Of a DNA stretch of 64,000 bases, positions 53,996 to 61,459 are shown piece by piece (position 1 is the stretch's first letter; the number at the start of each line of letters is the position of its first letter). Below the pieces are notes generated by a model. That model was not told the origin of the DNA and did no database searches. It saw only the letters and a list, made by a program, of their open reading frames with translations. Origin of the DNA: Pantoea sp. (GTDB lineage: Bacteria > Pseudomonadota > Gammaproteobacteria > Enterobacterales > Enterobacteriaceae); contig NZ_JAPWKD010000034.1 of NCBI RefSeq assembly GCF_028283705.1, forward strand, positions 1 to 64,000, read 5' to 3'. The translations under genes and the position numbers were made by a program.

Positions 53996-54538
53996 TTAAG
54001 CCTCTGCCAGTTCGCGCAGATACTGGAAAATCTGACGTGCCGCTTTTGGTGGTTTGTTCGCCGCTTTTTCTTTCTGCGCATTGCGAATCATGCTGCGCAG
54101 CTGCTGGCGATCGGCCTGCGGATAGAGGTTAACCACCTCGGCCATCACATCATCACCCTGCTCAATCAAACGATCGCGCAAATTCTCCAGCTTATGGAAC
54201 AACGCTACCTGCTGGTTATGGCGGTTTTTCAGTTTGTCCAAAGCCAGACGAATCGGTTCCACATCACGGGCGCGCAGCATCTTACCGATCAGCTGCAACT
54301 GGCGGCGACGGCCTTCTTTCTTGATACGCTGCGCCAGTTCAATGGCGGCACGTAAATCTTCGTCGAGTGGAATCTTGTCGAGGGAATTTTTCCCCAGTTC
54401 GACTAACTCGGCACCCAGGCGTTTCAGCTCCTCGGCATCGCGTTTAATTTCGCTTTTGCTGACCCAGATAATCTCTTCGTCTTCTTCTTCCTGATTATCC
54501 GGCACATCATCGAGCCAGTCTTCGGGCTGCTTGGTCAT
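53996..54538 (-). CDS. darP: 50S assembly factor DarP (YjgA)
   Basis: 180 residues, highly charged and helical; binds late 50S precursors and promotes their maturation in E. coli. Acidic N-terminus MTKQPEDWLDDVPDNQEEEDEEI, then WVSKSEIKRDAEELKRLG and RIKKEGRRRQLQLIGKMLR. Single gene, divergent from tldE. Confidence 0.95.
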   Translation of the reverse strand: MTKQPEDWLDDVPDNQEEEDEEIIWVSKSEIKRDAEELKRLGAELVELGKNSLDKIPLDEDLRAAIELAQRIKKEGRRRQLQLIGKMLRARDVEPIRLALDKLKNRHNQQVALFHKLENLRDRLIEQGDDVMAEVVNLYPQADRQQLRSMIRNAQKEKAANKPPKAARQIFQYLRELAEA

Positions 54539-54653
54539 CTCTTGGCTCCCTAAAAAAAGAGGCTAATCCTACCAGTTTATCGGGGGACTGCGAAATTGTT
54601 CTCTGAGTCTGATAGACTCAAAATATTCATACATAAGATTAGACGGCAGGTCG

Positions 54654-55994
54654 ATGAACGTATCTACTCAGGTTGCAGAACAACGTAAAGTGTTGGAACA
54701 GGCTGTCGCACAGGCGCTGGAACTGGCGAAAGCCAGCACCGATGGCGCGGAAGTGGCGGTCACCAAAACTACCGGGATTGGTGTCAGTACCCGCTACGGC
54801 GAAGTGGAAAACGTCGAATTTAACAGCGATGGCGCGCTCGGCATCACCGTTTATCATCAGAATCGTAAAGGCAGTGCGTCTTCTACCGACCTCAGCCCGG
54901 ATGCCATCAAACGCACCGTGCAGGCGGCGATCGATATCGCACGCTACACCTCCGCCGATCCTTATGCCGGTCCGGCGGATCGCTCCCTGCTGGCGTTCGA
55001 CGCCCCGGATCTCGATCTCTACCATCCGTGGGAGATCGACGCCGATCGCGCGATTGAACTGGCGGCGCAGGCGGAACAAGCCGCCTTACAGGCCGATAAA
55101 CGCATCACCAATACCGAAGGCGGCAGCTTCAACAGCCACGTCGGTATCAAAGTATTCGGCAACAGCCACGGCATGCTGCAGAGCTACTGCTCCAGCCGCC
55201 ATTCGCTTTCCAGCTGCGTGATTGCAGAACAAAATGGCGAAATGGAGCGTGATTACGCTTACACCATTGGCCGTGATATTCACGATCTGCAAAGCGCTGA
55301 TTGGGTCGGGGCAGAATGCGCACGCCGCGTGTTGTCACGCCTGTCGCCGCGCAAGCTTTCCACCATGAAAGCACCGGTGATTTTCGCCCCGGAAGTGGCA
55401 ACGGGCCTGTTTGGTCACTTGGTGGGAGCCATCAGCGGCAGCAGCGTGTACCGCAAATCGACTTTCCTGCTCGATGCGCTGGGCACACAGATCCTGCCGG
55501 AATGGCTGACCATCGAAGAGAAGCCGCACCTGTTGAAAGGCCTGGCCTCGACGCCATTTGATAGCGAAGGGGTGCGTACCGAGGCGCGTGACATTATCAA
55601 AAATGGTGTGCTGCAAAACTGGCTGATGACCAGCTATTCCGCGCGTAAGCTTGGCCTGCAAAGTACCGGCCATGCGGGTGGCATTCACAACTGGCGTATT
55701 GCCGGTCAGGGCCATAGCTTTGACGATTTGATCAGGCAGATGGGCCGTGGCCTGGTGGTGACGGAACTGATGGGTCAGGGTGTCAGCGCCATTACCGGCG
55801 ACTATTCACGTGGGGCGGCCGGTTACTGGGTGGAGAACGGTGAAATACAGTATCCGGTGAGCGAAATCACCATCGCCGGTAACCTGAAAGATATGTGGCG
55901 CAACATGGTGACTATCGGCAACGATATTGAAACCCGCAGCAACATCCAGTGTGGATCGGTGCTGCTTCCGGAGATGAAGATCGCCGGGCAGTAA
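54654..55994 (+). CDS. tldE: Metalloprotease subunit TldE (PmbA)
   Basis: 446 residues. Inactive partner of TldD in the TldD/E metalloprotease that degrades unfolded peptides and matures microcin B17 and some RiPPs. N-terminal domain ~1-230 (TRYGEVENVEFNSDGALGITVYH), C-terminal domain with STPFDSEGVRTE, GIHNWRIAGQG and MGQGVSAITGDYSRGAAGYWVENGE-type sequence. The HExxxH metal motif of TldD is absent, as expected for TldE. Confidence 0.97.
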   Translation: MNVSTQVAEQRKVLEQAVAQALELAKASTDGAEVAVTKTTGIGVSTRYGEVENVEFNSDGALGITVYHQNRKGSASSTDLSPDAIKRTVQAAIDIARYTSADPYAGPADRSLLAFDAPDLDLYHPWEIDADRAIELAAQAEQAALQADKRITNTEGGSFNSHVGIKVFGNSHGMLQSYCSSRHSLSSCVIAEQNGEMERDYAYTIGRDIHDLQSADWVGAECARRVLSRLSPRKLSTMKAPVIFAPEVATGLFGHLVGAISGSSVYRKSTFLLDALGTQILPEWLTIEEKPHLLKGLASTPFDSEGVRTEARDIIKNGVLQNWLMTSYSARKLGLQSTGHAGGIHNWRIAGQGHSFDDLIRQMGRGLVVTELMGQGVSAITGDYSRGAAGYWVENGEIQYPVSEITIAGNLKDMWRNMVTIGNDIETRSNIQCGSVLLPEMKIAGQ

Positions 55995-56010
55995 TGACAT
56001 CGCTTCCTGA

Positions 56011-56036
56011 AGGCAGCCCGCAAGGCTGCCTTTTTT
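56011..56036 (+). terminator. Terminator after tldE
   Basis: GGCAGCC/GGCTGCC with loop CGCAA and six T: a textbook Rho-independent terminator. cybC therefore needs its own promoter or read-through. Confidence 0.92.
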
Positions 56037-56063
56037 ATCTCCACAATAATAAAGGAATGAACG

Positions 56064-56450
56064 ATGCGTAAGCATGTGATTGCAATGTTGTCTCTGTCGC
56101 TGTTGTTCTCCAGTGCCAGCCTGTATGCGGCTGATCTGGAGCAGGATATGCATACTTTGAATGATGGGCTGAAAACGGTGAAAAAAACCTCCGATGCCCA
56201 GGAAATGCAAATCGCGCTCGGCAAGATGCGCCAGGCGGCGGAGGATGCGAAAAAATCCACGCCGGAAAAGCTGGAAGGTCAGCCTGCTGATAGCGCTCAG
56301 ATCAAGGATTTCCACGCCGGACTGGATTCGCTGATCGCCCAGATTGATGTGGTGGATCAACTGGCTCAGGCCAACAAACTGGACGAGGCTAAAACCGAAG
56401 CGAAGAAACTGGAAGATATTCGCAACGCCAACCATAAGAAATTCCGCTGA
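56064..56450 (+). CDS. cybC: Soluble cytochrome b562
   Basis: 128 residues. Periplasmic four-helix-bundle haem protein of unknown electron partner. Signal peptide (~1-22, ending LYA), mature protein begins ADLEQDMHTLN with the haem-ligand Met at mature position 7; the second ligand His is in the C-terminal NANHKKFR. Both ligands are intact. Follows tldE as in E. coli, where it is often broken in K-12 strains; here it is full length. AAGGAATGAACG before the ATG. Confidence 0.95.
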   Translation: MRKHVIAMLSLSLLFSSASLYAADLEQDMHTLNDGLKTVKKTSDAQEMQIALGKMRQAAEDAKKSTPEKLEGQPADSAQIKDFHAGLDSLIAQIDVVDQLAQANKLDEAKTEAKKLEDIRNANHKKFR

Positions 56451-56455
56451 CAGTC

Positions 56456-56481
56456 AGGCCAGCCATCTGGCTGGCCTTATT
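56456..56481 (+). terminator. Terminator after cybC
   Basis: Perfect 10-bp arms AGGCCAGCCA/TGGCTGGCCT with a 2-base loop, then TATTCC. The stem is strong and the T-run short. Confidence 0.75.
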
Positions 56482-56534
56482 CCTGGGCATAACCCGCCCG
56501 ATTCTTCCCTACATTCCCATCATTCTGTGCGAAA

Positions 56535-56580
56535 TGTGATGTATTTTGCACCGTTCATGCATCATGCGATCTGGCGCACA
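56535..56580 (+). promoter_or_regulatory. Two CRP-like sites before the PRD-DUF operon
   Basis: TGTGA-N6-TTGCA (56535-56550) and TGCGA-N6-GCACA (56565-56580) each match 8 of 10 core positions of the CRP consensus TGTGA-N6-TCACA. Their centres are 30 bp apart, about three helical turns. They fit catabolite control of a carbon-source operon. Neither is perfect, so this is a candidate only. Confidence 0.4.
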
Positions 56581-56593
56581 GTTGCCAGCATGA

Positions 56594-56613
56594 TTTCCAC
56601 TTTGAGGTGGAAA
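56594..56613. promoter_or_regulatory. Inverted repeat, possible operator of the PRD regulator
   Basis: Perfect 7-bp arms TTTCCAC and GTGGAAA, 6 bases apart, about 90 bases before the first gene of the cluster. MtlR-type PRD activators bind inverted repeats upstream of their promoters, so this is a reasonable binding-site candidate. No T-run follows, arguing against a terminator. Confidence 0.4.
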
Positions 56614-56703
56614 AGATGCGTCTCCACACCGTTTTGAGGAAAGCGTAATTTATTTTTAACGCGAATTAACGGTCATTGTCCGCTGTAAACAGGAGTGAGC
56701 CAG

Positions 56704-57036
56704 GTGAGTAGTGAAGCAGTTCCGCTGAAACAGAGCACGCCGGAAGCGATTCAGGCGCTGGCGGATAACGTGATGACGCAGATTGCCGCGCTGTATGCGG
56801 CGCACCACATCGAACCCAATGCGGTGCAGCAGCAAATGCTGACCTCACACGTGCGAGCCATGGCCTCGCGCTCCCTGACCGGGGAAGCCTTACCGGAAGT
56901 GGAAGCGGAGCTATTTGAGGATATCTCGCCCGAGACGATGGCACTGGCGCAGCAGGTGGTGGATCTGTTCGGCAACCTGCCACGCGAAGAGGCGTGGTTA
57001 TTGTCGGTACACATTGAAGTTGCAAGGTCGAATTAG
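56704..57036 (+). CDS. Stand-alone PRD-domain protein (EF_0829/AHA_3910-type)
   Basis: 110 residues, one PTS-regulation domain and nothing else. PRDs are normally phosphorylated on conserved His by PTS proteins inside larger regulators. Both conserved positions are present: H49 in MLTSHVRAMASR and H103 in LLSVHIEVAR. No HTH, RNA-binding or EII domain. The likely role is a phosphorylation-dependent partner of the downstream PRD regulator or of the transporter. GTG start with AGGAG 8 bases upstream; another GTG three codons earlier is too close to AGGAG. First gene of the cluster, 25 bases to the next. Confidence 0.82.
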   Translation: MSSEAVPLKQSTPEAIQALADNVMTQIAALYAAHHIEPNAVQQQMLTSHVRAMASRSLTGEALPEVEAELFEDISPETMALAQQVVDLFGNLPREEAWLLSVHIEVARSN

Positions 57037-57061
57037 TCAGAAATTTTAAGAGGAATTGAAC

Positions 57062-57418
57062 ATGGTAACAGTAGTGATTGGCGATCGTCTGGGTAAAGGA
57101 CAAAAAGTGGCGGCAGGTGTCGAGAAAGCCGGTGGCCGTGCGGTAGTGGTGCCGGGTGTGGCGGCGGATATGAAGCTGGGCGACGTGATGAAAGCGGAAA
57201 ACGCCGACTTTGGCATCTCCTTTTGCGGCAGTGGCGGCGCAGGTGCCATCACCGCACAGAACAAATATGGCTACAAAGCAAAACATGGCATGCGTTCGAT
57301 TGATGAAGGCGTTACGGCGATCAACGAAGGTGCCACGGTGCTTGGCTTCGGCTTTATGGACAAAGAAGAGCTGGGTGAACGGCTGGTGCAGGCCTGGACG
57401 AAAAAACACGGCAGCTAA
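57062..57418 (+). CDS. DUF2620 protein (YhfU/EF_0830-type)
   Basis: 118 residues, soluble, alpha/beta. It opens with VTVVIGDRLGKGQKVA and has GISFCGSGGAGAITAQNK (C55, N67, K68). This glycine-rich Cys loop looks like the active-site loop of RpiB/LacAB isomerases (CGTGxG...AANK) and also like the phosphocysteine loop of PTS EIIB proteins. The same family (YhfU) sits next to the membrane protein YhfT in the E. coli yhf operon. Biochemical function unknown. GAGGAATTG precedes the ATG; 2 bases to the next gene. Confidence 0.82.
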   Translation: MVTVVIGDRLGKGQKVAAGVEKAGGRAVVVPGVAADMKLGDVMKAENADFGISFCGSGGAGAITAQNKYGYKAKHGMRSIDEGVTAINEGATVLGFGFMDKEELGERLVQAWTKKHGS

Positions 57419-57420
57419 GC

Positions 57421-57720
57421 ATGAAACAACAATACGTGACTCAGGTGACGGTAAAGGGAACCGGTGACACAAAAGCCAAAGCCTTTGCCGATGCCCTGAG
57501 CCGGGTGCAGCAGCAGGTGCTGCGCACTACACAAAAAATTCTGTTGCGCATTGAACCCCAGGATGTTCGGGTGCTGCGCGCGCAGGAGCGCGTCAAGACG
57601 GAGAAATTTTTGTTCTTTTTCCTTGCGCGTGAGCGACGGAACTACAGCGTCGAGCTGGAGATTACCGTCAGCGTCACCGTGATCGATACCGAGCAGGTTG
57701 AATTCACGGCGGCACCTTAA
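57421..57720 (+). CDS. DUF4312 protein (EF_0831-type)
   Basis: 99 residues, no signal peptide or membrane helix. A predicted beta-strand (QYVTQVTVKGTGDTKAKA), a helix (FADALSRVQQQVLRTTQ), then more strands ending YSVELEITVSVTVIDTEQVEF, i.e. a small ferredoxin-like or dodecin-like alpha/beta layout judged by eye. FLFFFLARERRNY is unusually aromatic. Function unknown; found in the same gene neighbourhood in Enterococcus and Aeromonas as I recall. 27 bases to the membrane components. Confidence 0.78.
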   Translation: MKQQYVTQVTVKGTGDTKAKAFADALSRVQQQVLRTTQKILLRIEPQDVRVLRAQERVKTEKFLFFFLARERRNYSVELEITVSVTVIDTEQVEFTAAP

Positions 57721-57747
57721 CAATAGACGAAAAACAAAGGTAAGCGC

Positions 57748-58524
57748 ATGTTTTTAATTATTTTGTTTAAGTCGTTAATCATTGGCGGGTTGGTTGGTGT
57801 TGGCGTCGGAGCAGGTGCCGCGCGCATGTTTCACGCACCGACCACACAGGGCATGGGCGCGTTCCGCACGTTGGGCGAACTTAACTCCTGTGAAGGTGAT
57901 CCAGCATCGCACTTCTCCTTTGGTCTCGGCTTTTTCTTTAACGCCTGGGCTTCATCCGTGGCGGCAGGGTCCTTCACACAAGATGTTGACCATCGCATCC
58001 TGCCCAACTGGGGCGCGGCGGCACTGATGGTGAAAAACCGCAACGTGGCAGAAACGCTCCACGACCCGAAAAAGATGGCCATTGCCTGCGGCATCATCGG
58101 CATGATCGTGGTGGCCTTCCTCAACAGCACCGCCTCTGCTGTCCCGGCGGCTTTGCAGGTCACCGCCGTTAAAGTCCTGGTTCCCGCAGCCAATTTGCTG
58201 GTGAACACCGTGATGCCGGTGATTTTCTGGCTGGCGGCGATTGATGCCGGTAAGAAATCGGGCTTCTGGGCCACCATTTTTGGCGGTCTGGCGCAGTTGA
58301 TCATGGGTAACGCCGTACCGGGTCTGGTACTGGGCATCCTGATCGGTAAAGGGGTAGAGGAGAGCGGATGGAACAAAGTCACTAAAGTGATGATGACCGC
58401 CATCGTGCTGCTATTCGTGCTGAGCGGCTTCTTCCGCGGCTTCGACATGAAACTGCTGCAATCCTTCCAGCTTGGCATTCCTGGCTGGCTGGACATGATC
58501 CATAACAGTCTCAGCGGCAAATAA
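57748..58524 (+). CDS. DUF4311 integral membrane protein (EF_0832-type)
   Basis: 258 residues. About six hydrophobic segments: ~2-24, ~58-73 (weak), ~108-128, ~140-165, ~172-200 and ~212-230. The N-terminus has the Gly-rich KSLIIGGLVGVGVGAGAARMFHAP, and between the first helices lies a polar loop with GELNSCEGDPASHFSFG. It is a candidate transporter subunit by architecture and by pairing with the next gene. No PTS EIIC signature or ATPase is recognisable. AAAGGTAAGC before the ATG; 12 bases to DUF4310. Confidence 0.8.
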   Translation: MFLIILFKSLIIGGLVGVGVGAGAARMFHAPTTQGMGAFRTLGELNSCEGDPASHFSFGLGFFFNAWASSVAAGSFTQDVDHRILPNWGAAALMVKNRNVAETLHDPKKMAIACGIIGMIVVAFLNSTASAVPAALQVTAVKVLVPAANLLVNTVMPVIFWLAAIDAGKKSGFWATIFGGLAQLIMGNAVPGLVLGILIGKGVEESGWNKVTKVMMTAIVLLFVLSGFFRGFDMKLLQSFQLGIPGWLDMIHNSLSGK

Positions 58525-58536
58525 GGAGCCATCAGC

Positions 58537-59178
58537 ATGAACGAAAACAAAGGGTTCTGGTACGCCGACTGGTCTTTCCCGATTTTTGTCGGCCTGCTAT
58601 CCGCCGGGGTGTTTGCCGGTACGCATATGTACTACCTGTACGGCATTGGTGCCTTTAACGAGGTGGCGTTTGTCTCGATGCTGCGTTCCGGCATGGAAAC
58701 TGGCGTCTACGGTGCGGTCGCGGCTTTCGGTGCCAGCTTCCTGTTTGCCCGCATCATTGAAGGTTCGCTGGTGGGGATTCTCGACATCGGTGGCGCGATC
58801 CAGACCGGTATCGGCCTCGGTGTTCCGGCACTGCTGCTGGGCGCAGGGATTGTCTTTCCGGTAGCGAACTTTGCTGCTTCGCTGGCAACCGGCCTGGTGC
58901 TGGGTCTGGCGGTGGGCTACATCATCATCCTGGCGCGTAAGTTCACCATTAATCAGAGCGACTCCACCTACGGAGCCGATGTGATGATGGGGGCCGGCAA
59001 CGCCTCTGGTCGCTTCCTGGGTCCGTTGATCATCCTGTCGGCGATGACCGCCTCGATTCCAATCGGTCTCGGCGCGCTGGTGGGTTCCCTGCTGTTCTAT
59101 CTGTGGAACAAACCGATTACCGGTGGCGCGATCCTCGGTGCCATGGCGCTGGGTGCGATCTTCCCGGTGTCTCTCTGA
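58537..59178 (+). CDS. DUF4310 integral membrane protein (EF_0833-type)
   Basis: 213 residues with about six membrane segments (~14-35, ~53-72, ~76-100, ~103-132, ~158-182 and ~190-212), rich in Gly and Ala (GLVLGLAVGYIIILA; GALVGSLLFYLW). A polar cytoplasmic or periplasmic loop RKFTINQSDSTYGADVMMGAGNASG lies before the last two helices. It probably forms the permease together with DUF4311. AAGGAG upstream. The gap of 42 bases to the amidohydrolase gene contains only a short GC-rich stretch and its AAGGAG. Confidence 0.8.
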   Translation: MNENKGFWYADWSFPIFVGLLSAGVFAGTHMYYLYGIGAFNEVAFVSMLRSGMETGVYGAVAAFGASFLFARIIEGSLVGILDIGGAIQTGIGLGVPALLLGAGIVFPVANFAASLATGLVLGLAVGYIIILARKFTINQSDSTYGADVMMGAGNASGRFLGPLIILSAMTASIPIGLGALVGSLLFYLWNKPITGGAILGAMALGAIFPVSL

Positions 59179-59220
59179 TGTGATGGGCGGCCCCGGAGTG
59201 GGCCGCGCTAAGGAGTAGGT

Positions 59221-60354
59221 ATGTTTGATTTGATTTTGCGCGGTGCGCGTTTGTGCGACGAACAACTGGTCGATATCGCGTTGCAGGACGGCAAAATCGC
59301 CGCAGTGGGCGTGGTAGCGGGCGCGGCCTTGCAGGAGCGCGATCTGGCCGGGCGTTATTACGTTAGCGCAGGCTGGATCGACAGCCATGTGCACTGCTAT
59401 CCGAAATCACCAATTTATCATGACGATGCGGATGCCATCGGTGTGACGCAGGGCGTCACCACGGTGGTCGATGCAGGCAGCACCGGTGCCGATGATATCG
59501 ACGATTTTTATCAGCTGACACGCCAGGTCACCACCGACGTGCGTGCGCTGATCAACATCGCCCGCACCGGCATTGTCACGCAGAACGAACTGGCCGATAT
59601 GGCGCAGATTGACGGCGAAGCGGTGGTGCAGGCGGTGCAGCGTCGCCCGGATTTTATTGTTGGCCTGAAGGCGCGCATGAGCAGCAGCGTGGTAGGCGAA
59701 AACGGCATCCAGCCGTTAATCCGCGCCAAAGCCATTCAGCAGGCTGCTGGTCATCTGCCGCTGATGGTGCATATCGGTAATAACCCGCCGGTGCTGGAAG
59801 AAATCGCCGACCTGCTGACTTCCGGCGACATCATCACCCACTGCTACAACGGTAAACCCAACCGTATCCTCACGCCGCAGGGCGAACTGAAGGCGGCAGT
59901 GAAAAACGCCATCGCGCGCGGTGTGCGGCTGGATATCGGCCACGGCAGCGCCAGCTTCAGCTTTGAGGTGGCCCGCCAGGCGATTGCCCGGGGCATTCTG
60001 CCCGACACCATCAGCTCGGATATTTACTGCCGCAACCGCATCAACGGGCCGGTGCACAGCCTGGCACACGTGATGTCGAAATTTTTCAGCATCGGTATGA
60101 CGCTGGCGCAGGTAATCGACTGCGTGACCTGGAAAGCCGCTGAAGGGCTGCGTCTGGCGCACAAAGGGCGGCTGGCTGTGGGCTATGACGCCGACCTGAC
60201 CATTTTTACCGTCAAAGAAGAAGCCCGCCCGTTCGTCGATGCGGAAGGCGAACAGGTACTGGGTGAACAACATGTGTTACCACTGGCCGCCGTGGTGGCG
60301 GGCCAGTGGTATCTGACTGATGAAGGGAAAACCAATCATGTCTTCGATTTATGA
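59221..60354 (+). CDS. Amidohydrolase/deacetylase-family metallohydrolase (EF_0837-type)
   Basis: 377 residues. Amidohydrolase-superfamily TIM barrel with a two-metal centre: H56 and H58 in WIDSHVHCYP, bridging K150 in VGLKARMS, H184 in MVHIGNNPP, H207 in ITHCYNGKP and catalytic D267 in SSDIYCRN. Relatives remove acyl groups from amino sugars or open cyclic amides. Here it most likely frees the amine that the next enzyme eliminates, so the substrate should be an N-acyl (for example N-acetyl) amino-sugar acid. Cytoplasmic. Its 3' end overlaps the next gene by 17 bases. Confidence 0.85.
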   Translation: MFDLILRGARLCDEQLVDIALQDGKIAAVGVVAGAALQERDLAGRYYVSAGWIDSHVHCYPKSPIYHDDADAIGVTQGVTTVVDAGSTGADDIDDFYQLTRQVTTDVRALINIARTGIVTQNELADMAQIDGEAVVQAVQRRPDFIVGLKARMSSSVVGENGIQPLIRAKAIQQAAGHLPLMVHIGNNPPVLEEIADLLTSGDIITHCYNGKPNRILTPQGELKAAVKNAIARGVRLDIGHGSASFSFEVARQAIARGILPDTISSDIYCRNRINGPVHSLAHVMSKFFSIGMTLAQVIDCVTWKAAEGLRLAHKGRLAVGYDADLTIFTVKEEARPFVDAEGEQVLGEQHVLPLAAVVAGQWYLTDEGKTNHVFDL

Positions 60355-61459
60355 AAAATATGGCCTGAAACAGGTCATTAATGCCTCCGGCCGCATGACC
60401 ATTCTCGGCGTATCAACACCGGCAGCGGATGTGGTGGATACCGTGAAATACGGCCTCAACCACTACTTTGAGATGAAAGATCTGGTTGATAAGACCGGCG
60501 CGTATATTGCGCAGCTGTTGCAGGTGGAGAATGCGGTGGTGGTGTCCTGCGCCTCGGCGGGGATTGCGCAGAGCGTGGCGGCGGTGATCGTCAAAGATAA
60601 CGCCTGGCTGCTGGAGAATCTGCATGCCGCACCGTTGAGCGTGCCGCACGATATCGTGGTACCGAAGGGGCATAACGTCAATTTTGGCGCCCCTGTGGGC
60701 ACCATGGTCGCGCTGGGGGGCGGACGGCTGGTGGAAGCAGGCTACAGCAACGAATGCTCGCCAGAACAGCTGGCAGCCGCGATTACGCCGACCACAGCCG
60801 CACTGCTGTACATCAAATCACACCATTGCGTGCAGAAAAGCCATCTCAGCGTCGAACAGGCGGCAGTGGTGGCACGTAAACACGGCATTCCGTTGATTGT
60901 CGATGCCGCAGCTGAAGAAGATTTGCAGTGCTATTACCAGATGGGTGCTGACCTGGTGATCTACAGCGGCGCGAAAGCGATTGAAGGGCCGACCAGCGGG
61001 CTGGTAATTGGCCGCACGCAATACGTTGAATGGGTGAAACGTCAGAGTAACGGTATTGGTCGCGCCATGAAGGTGGGCAAAGAGGGCATCCTCGGTCTGA
61101 CCCAGGCGATTGAAAACTATCTGGTGCAGGAAAAAACCACGGGCGCGCAAATGGTGGAAAAAATGACGCCGTTTATCGCCAACCTCAACACCCTGAAGGG
61201 CGTGAGTGCACGGGTGGTATGGGATGCCGCCGGACGTGACATCGCACGCGCCGAGATTAAGTTTGACGAAGCCCAGACCGGCTGGGGCACCGGCGAGCTG
61301 GTACAGGCGCTGAAAACCGGCGTTATCGCCATCTACTTCCGCGGCTACAAAGCCAACGAAGGCATTATTGAAGCCGATGTGCGCAGCGTCAGCGCCGATC
61401 AGCTGCATACCATTTTTACCGCCATTCAGGCATTGCTCAATGGAGAGAAACAGGCATGA
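60338..61459 (+). CDS. dgaE: DgaE-family PLP-dependent ammonia-lyase
   Basis: 373 residues. Fold-type I PLP enzyme related to SelA; DgaE of Salmonella splits ammonia from D-glucosaminate-6-phosphate to give 2-keto-3-deoxy-6-phosphogluconate. The PLP Lys is K213 in YSGAKAIEGPTSG, with D189 (PLIVDAAAEED) binding the pyridine nitrogen; INASGRMTILG near the N-terminus is typical. Start at MSSIYEKYG with AGGGAA upstream. It overlaps the next gene by 4 bases. The substrate here may differ from glucosaminate. Confidence 0.87.
   Translation: MSSIYEKYGLKQVINASGRMTILGVSTPAADVVDTVKYGLNHYFEMKDLVDKTGAYIAQLLQVENAVVVSCASAGIAQSVAAVIVKDNAWLLENLHAAPLSVPHDIVVPKGHNVNFGAPVGTMVALGGGRLVEAGYSNECSPEQLAAAITPTTAALLYIKSHHCVQKSHLSVEQAAVVARKHGIPLIVDAAAEEDLQCYYQMGADLVIYSGAKAIEGPTSGLVIGRTQYVEWVKRQSNGIGRAMKVGKEGILGLTQAIENYLVQEKTTGAQMVEKMTPFIANLNTLKGVSARVVWDAAGRDIARAEIKFDEAQTGWGTGELVQALKTGVIAIYFRGYKANEGIIEADVRSVSADQLHTIFTAIQALLNGEKQA

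Noticed and set aside
56572..56587. Sigma-54-like GG...GC pattern (TGGCGCACAGTTGCCA) before the DUF operon
   Set aside because: The GG and GC dinucleotides are 9 rather than 10 bases apart, and the local regulator is a PRD/MtlR-type protein, not a sigma-54 activator like DgaR.
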